A DNA stretch of 64,000 nt from Monarcha castaneiventris obscurior (Eukaryota; Chordata; Aves; Passeriformes; Monarchidae). The notes beneath the pieces are model-generated. The model worked only from the letters and a program-made list of their open reading frames with translations, had not been told where the DNA came from and ran no database searches. The stretch is from the NCBI GenBank assembly GCA_026261815.1, contig JAMPIT010000541.1:930001-994000 (forward strand), in the 5' to 3' direction. Position numbers and translations under genes: made by a program. Each line of letters opens with the position of its first letter. The first letter of the stretch is position 1. Below are positions 22,550 through 64,000 of the stretch, piece after piece.

Positions 22550-25410
22550 AACAATCATTAAGATGCTTTATTGACAATATCCACTCACTGCAAAAGTTTC
22601 TGCCTGCATACAATTAGATCTTAGCTTTTTCATAGTGTTTTATTGGCAGTGGAAAATGCATCAGTACTTTATTGAAAGAAAGCAATAAATAATACTGTGA
22701 TAAAAATAGTTCAAAAGTAGACTGTACATATTGTTACATAATCTGAAAATACACAAAAGATTAATAGAAAAACAGAACAGTAACAATGAATTTCAGTTTT
22801 ACAAGCAAGTTAAAAGTGGAAAACAAAATAAGAAAAAAGACATGCTATATATATTGTTGCATAATAAATAATGCACCATCTGAACAGATTCTTGCTGGCT
22901 TTTTAATATGCCATTTACAAGTGTCAGATACATTTTCTACTCATACAGTCCAAAATGGCTACAACCATCAAAATTAAAGTCCAGACAAGTCTTTAGAACA
23001 AGTTTACAAAACACATAGGATGACTTACATAAGAAAAGTAAGGCCTTTATTAGAAGATGCACTGCTTTAGTTTTCAGCCCATCATTGTACCTTCATCTTT
23101 CACTACTCATTTGACAGGAGGCTGCAGTGCTTTAGGATTGGTCCATTAAAACTGGTTCCACCAGCATCTTTCCACCAAGTGTTTTCAAGCAAAAAGGTCT
23201 AGGACAAAAAAACCCCCTCTTTGTGGCCTGTGGCTCACGACCAGGAATCATTATGAAGTCTATCTTCCTCAGGTGAGGAAAAGCAAAACTAAAACCAGTC
23301 CTTGGTTTATGGCTTGTTCTCAGTCACTGCGAAGAGTCGCGATACAAACGCAGCACGGGGAGTCACGACGGAGGCAATCGCTCCCACAACGTGTCCCGCA
23401 GGGTTCAGAGTTCCTCCCAGCTTTTCAAACAAGTTCTACTTTAAATAAAGACAAATTGCCACTACTTGACACATCCTCTGTGTGGAAAGGTACAGCTCTG
23501 AGAAGAACAACGCTCGTGTACCGTCCCTCCTACGTCAACAAAAGGCTCACCTGAAAAAAAGCTGGACTTGTTTTCAGATCTAAGCTAAGAGCTCCAAAAG
23601 ACAAAATATATACTGCTCGGTGTCATGATACTTTTACAAAGGTATTAAAATCCTTTTCACCTTCAGTTTCATTATTAAAAAACAATGATAATTACAGTAA
23701 CTGCATAATTTACAAAAACCCTATATTGCTCATAGGGACATATAAATACAAGCATTACAGTACATTCAGTTGGAAAGACTAAAATTAGAATAAAAAATCA
23801 GCAATGATTTGATTTGTAGACTGAATAGAAACAGAAAAAGTAAGTAACTATATAAATGAGAAGTCACATAAATATAAGAAAACATTTAGATTCTAAAATA
23901 TTTTCTCTATAGTACTCATGAATTTATTTGCTAATTAAAAACTCTGTAATAAAATATCTCAAAGTGTCCATTTAACAAGTATTAACAGTTAAGGGTTCCA
24001 AATGTTCAAAATGCTGCATATCACCGGTAGAAATAGTGTGGGTAAACTGTAAAAACAACAAACAAAAACAACACACAGAAAGAAAAACACAAAAGATTCC
24101 ATTAGCAGTTTTTAACCAACATTTCCTTCCAAGATTCCCACAAACAGCTCAGCAGTGCAGCAGTCATGCACTGAATTACTGCCATGCCACGCTGGATATA
24201 ATTTTATTGCCTCCTGCAATCTCCAGCTGCAGTGCAAAGGAAAGCAATGAGGGCAAGTATTTCTGCCTCGAGGATTTCCAGCCCACGTCATCTGACTACA
24301 GAAAATCCTGAACCAGGGAGAAGAATCTGCGGGAGAGGAGACTTAAAACTTCAGTTTCTTGCCAACTGCAAATACTTTAAGAGAGCCCCTGAGATTATGA
24401 ACTGACACTCACATGGTCTGAGCTGCTACATGCAAGCGTTTCCTCTCTCAGCATTTCATATGTAAGAACTCCTTAGAACTCAACTCATACATGCAAAAAG
24501 GTTCTGAATTTGAAGAAGCAAATACATGAGTTGGAAGGGATGCTATCAGTAAGAAGAAAGAAGTAGTAAGCAGAAAAGACAATTTACAGTCCATGAAAGA
24601 TACCAGTGAGGGGGAAAGATCCATTGAGTTGATTTTTTAAAATTCAGTATAGTTAAAAAAAGAAAAAAGGATCAGTTTTCTGGCTTGCTTGCAAAATCAG
24701 AGAAGTACTGTGCCATAAGAAAATACAGCAGAGGCTGCTGCAGAAACATTCCAGGTCCTGGAGAAAGACAGGACTACAGATCTTTCACAAGCCAGAACAC
24801 ATGGAATTCATGTTACAACACATCAAAAGCTGCCTTTTATTGGCAGCACTGCTCCCAGCTCCCCAAATTTAGGCTGCAAGTAGCTAAATCCAGCCAGCCA
24901 GCCTAAGCAATCACAGTGGCACAGAATGTCCAGGAAGTGGGAAACTGCAATTTTCCCTGTGACAATTCATACTGAAACATGTTTTAGTGGGACAACTCTG
25001 ACCAAGCAAAGACTCTGAGAGATCAACAATCTGAGCTGCAGTGTCACACACTGGATTATTTCCTTTCCTTTCCATGCCTAATTTATTCTCTTCCCCACCC
25101 CTCCACTTGCACTAGCTGTGTTTCATGCAGCCTTTGATTCCAACACTTTCTACAGAGCTATTTAGCACAGGTCCTTTTTGAGGCTGTTTAAAAACCCCCA
25201 CAAGATTACAGTACTGATAAAACCCAGTATTTACACACTCAGTCCTTGTTGTAGGAAATAAACTCTGGGTTTTCAATATGACAACCTACCCTGAAAACCT
25301 GGACAGTTTTCTAAGTGTGTAAAACCAGTGTGGTAAAATCCCTGCTGTTTTATTTAATGAATAGCTGCTTTAGTGTTATTCCTATCAGCTTTACTCACCA
25401 GGAGAAGGCT
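22550..25410 (-). other. PPFIA1: PPFIA1 3' untranslated region
   Basis: Inferred from the TAA at 25411-25413 down to the AATAAA cluster at 22567-22673, about 2.9 kb. Further minus-strand AATAAA signals at 25349-25354 and 23046-23051 could give shorter 3'UTRs. No coding exon was seen. Confidence 0.65.
22567..22673 (-). terminator. PPFIA1: Cluster of three AATAAA polyadenylation signals
   Basis: Minus-strand AATAAA at 22668-22673, 22639-22644 and 22567-22572, about 2.8 kb past the PPFIA1 stop. Three signals within 107 nt suggest the main 3' end, with cleavage expected 10-30 nt below one of them. Confidence 0.6.

Positions 25411-64000
<38,590 letters not shown>

Overview
This window is vertebrate nuclear DNA, most likely from a bird. 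It has long AT-rich introns with GT/AG boundaries, one GC-rich CpG-island promoter, and two short fragments resembling the 3' end of CR1 LINEs, the main avian retroposon family. No bacterial, viral or plasmid genes, CRISPR arrays, tRNAs or rRNAs were seen. Both genes lie on the minus strand, so transcription runs from high to low coordinates.

Positions 1-20130 hold CTTN (cortactin): 3'UTR at 1-907, 16 coding exons from 17108 down to 908, and a CpG-island promoter with a probable noncoding first exon at about 19490-20130. The exons join in a single open frame of 554 codons (553 residues plus stop). It encodes the N-terminal acidic Arp2/3-binding region, 6.5 copies of the 37-residue actin-binding repeat, a helical segment, a proline- and tyrosine-rich segment, and a C-terminal SH3 domain.

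Positions 20131-22550 are intergenic with nothing recognisable. Positions 22550 to beyond 64000 hold PPFIA1 (liprin-alpha-1): a 3'UTR with clustered AATAAA signals, then 29 coding exons between 25411 and 54222. These encode 1178 residues covering the N-terminal coiled coil, a central low-complexity region and three SAM domains, ending in a PDZ-binding tail. The exon(s) for the extreme N terminus (initiator Met and roughly the first 90 residues, judged from the mammalian protein) are absent; 54223-64000 is 5' intron.

The PPFIA1-CTTN order and orientation match human 11q13. Both products act at the cell cortex: cortactin in branched actin, and liprin-alpha-1 as a scaffold at adhesions, the leading edge and presynaptic sites. 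I found no previously undescribed system. The most interesting features are of gene structure: an alternative liprin C terminus by reading through a splice donor, a GC-AG intron in CTTN, an exon arithmetic that suggests how the cortactin repeats expanded, four in-frame cassette exons in PPFIA1, a tandem acceptor, an exonic CpG island and two perfect inverted repeats.
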